A stretch of 55,046 bases of DNA. Origin: Planctomycetaceae bacterium. Its GTDB lineage: Bacteria; Planctomycetota; Planctomycetia; Pirellulales; UBA1268. Every line of letters starts with the position of its first letter. The first letter of the stretch is position 1. The translations under genes were made by a program, and so were the position numbers. Location of the stretch: positions 67,656 to 122,701 of the forward strand of contig WTHB01000021.1 of assembly GCA_011523305.1 (NCBI GenBank), in the 5' to 3' direction. The notes below the pieces were generated by a model. The model did not search any database and was not told the DNA's origin. It saw nothing but the letters and a program-made list of their open reading frames with translations. Below, one piece after another: positions 54,637-55,046 of this stretch.

Positions 54637-54876
54637 TCAGGGGCTGTTGGGGGCGTCAGCGACCACTGCGCGGACGATCACCTTCACCAGTGGTGAGACC
54701 AGCACAATGGTCGGCCAGGCGATCACCCACGAGACTGCCCAGGCCTTCAGCCACGCCAGCACCAAGTCTGGGCTGATGCCGCGGTGCAGCAGCGTGATAA
54801 CGAGTGACATCAGGCCCGACATGAGCACGGACATCACGAACGAAAAGACCAGGCCGGCATAGCGTGAGGGCAGCAT
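54637..54876 (-). CDS. DUF2798 family membrane protein
   Basis: A 79-aa protein with two membrane helices (about 7-29 and 45-67). It starts 'RYAGLVFSFVMSVLMSGLMS', the hallmark of DUF2798, a small membrane family of unknown function. GAGAGA precedes the ATG at 54876. It lies 26 bp downstream of the desaturase gene on the same strand, so probably the same transcript. Confidence 0.8.
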   Translation of the reverse strand: MLPSRYAGLVFSFVMSVLMSGLMSLVITLLHRGISPDLVLAWLKAWAVSWVIAWPTIVLVSPLVKVIVRAVVADAPNSP

Positions 54877-54902
54877 GTCTCTCTGCAGTCTGGCTGGCTC
54901 CG

Positions 54903-55046
54903 TTAACTTCTGGCGGCCTTTCCCTGGCGATCATGCCGAGGCTGAATGACGTTGGTGGCGAGGCCCACGCTCTTGAGCAGCAGAATGAAGTAGTAGGTCA
55001 CGTCAAATTCCCACCAGCGATGCTGCACGCTGGCACTCGCTGGGTC
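54903..55046 (-). CDS. Acyl-CoA/fatty-acid desaturase, C-terminal fragment (cut by window edge)
   Basis: The last 47 residues of a gene entering from beyond the window. 'QHRWWEFDVTYYFILLLKSV' followed by 'GLATNVIQPR' matches the end of membrane delta-9-type acyl-CoA desaturases, where a 'WWE.D.TY' segment follows the last His box. These diiron enzymes introduce a double bond into membrane fatty acids. The fragment is too short for more detail. Confidence 0.75.
   Translation of the reverse strand, partial: DPASASVQHRWWEFDVTYYFILLLKSVGLATNVIQPRHDRQGKAARS

Noticed and set aside
1-55046. CRISPR arrays, insertion sequences, rRNA genes, prophage structural genes
   Set aside because: No regularly spaced repeats, transposase-like motifs, rRNA sequence or phage structural proteins were found in the window.

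Overview
The window looks like chromosome of a high-GC planctomycete, probably of the Pirellula/Rhodopirellula kind. The evidence is the gene families: two cassettes of PSCyt1/DUF1549/DUF1553 cytochrome proteins with DUF1501 partners, a PVC-type haem/beta-propeller 'membrane-bound dehydrogenase', a DUF1559 pseudopilin-like protein, a Gfo/Idh/MocA oxidoreductase next to a sugar isomerase/epimerase, a sulfatase, and a giant alpha-2-macroglobulin-like protein. Long spurious antisense reading frames, typical of GC-rich DNA, cover most real genes and were left out. Functions are inferred from family motifs read by eye; no database search was possible.

Layout. 1-4.2 kb (minus): an MMPL/RND transporter followed, with an 8-bp overlap, by an RlmI-type methyltransferase. 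4.2-7.5 kb (minus): a tightly coupled operon running HPPK(folK)-kinase-like fusion, panC, lgt, CDGSH iron-sulfur protein, in which every junction overlaps. 7.5-8.5 kb: a long stretch without a convincing gene. 8.5-12 kb: a DUF2617 protein and a single-domain response regulator (plus), then metF and a GlmU-like sugar nucleotidyltransferase (minus). 12.03 kb: tRNA-Leu(CAA) and a small membrane protein. 13-21.3 kb (minus): PSCyt1/DUF1549/DUF1553 protein, DUF1501 protein and SGNH-propeller-cytochrome c protein. 21.6-25.9 kb (plus): pyruvate phosphate dikinase and an SLC13-type anion transporter. 25.9-29.1 kb: a Cys-rich secreted protein, a DUF1559 protein with a recognisable sigma70-type promoter, a long intergenic hairpin and a LarA-like protein that has lost catalytic residues.

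29.1-34.1 kb (minus): the most unusual locus. A MotA/TolQ/ExbB-type channel protein with an N-terminal zinc ribbon and a long cytoplasmic tail is followed by two ExbD/TolR-like proteins with long coiled-coil periplasmic parts, then by a signal-peptidase-I-like protein that carries a lipobox and a roughly 230-residue insertion. 34.3-37.6 kb: sugar catabolism genes and a HAD phosphatase. 37.6-43.9 kb (minus): the 2,101-residue alpha-2-macroglobulin-like protein. 44.1-48.9 kb (plus): the second PSCyt1/DUF1549-LamG-DUF1553 plus DUF1501 pair.

49.0-51.0 kb: tRNA-Arg(CCT), whose 3' end is repeated 1.9 kb downstream. Both copies are flanked on the inside by the same paired 7-bp repeats. This has the shape of a small integrated element with attachment core and integrase arm sites but no integrase gene. 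Its cargo is an FxLYD protein, a frameshifted small gene and a small helix-turn-helix protein. 51.2-55 kb: a sulfatase with a non-canonical active-site motif, several small membrane proteins, a DUF2798 protein and the C-terminal end of an acyl-CoA desaturase cut by the window edge.
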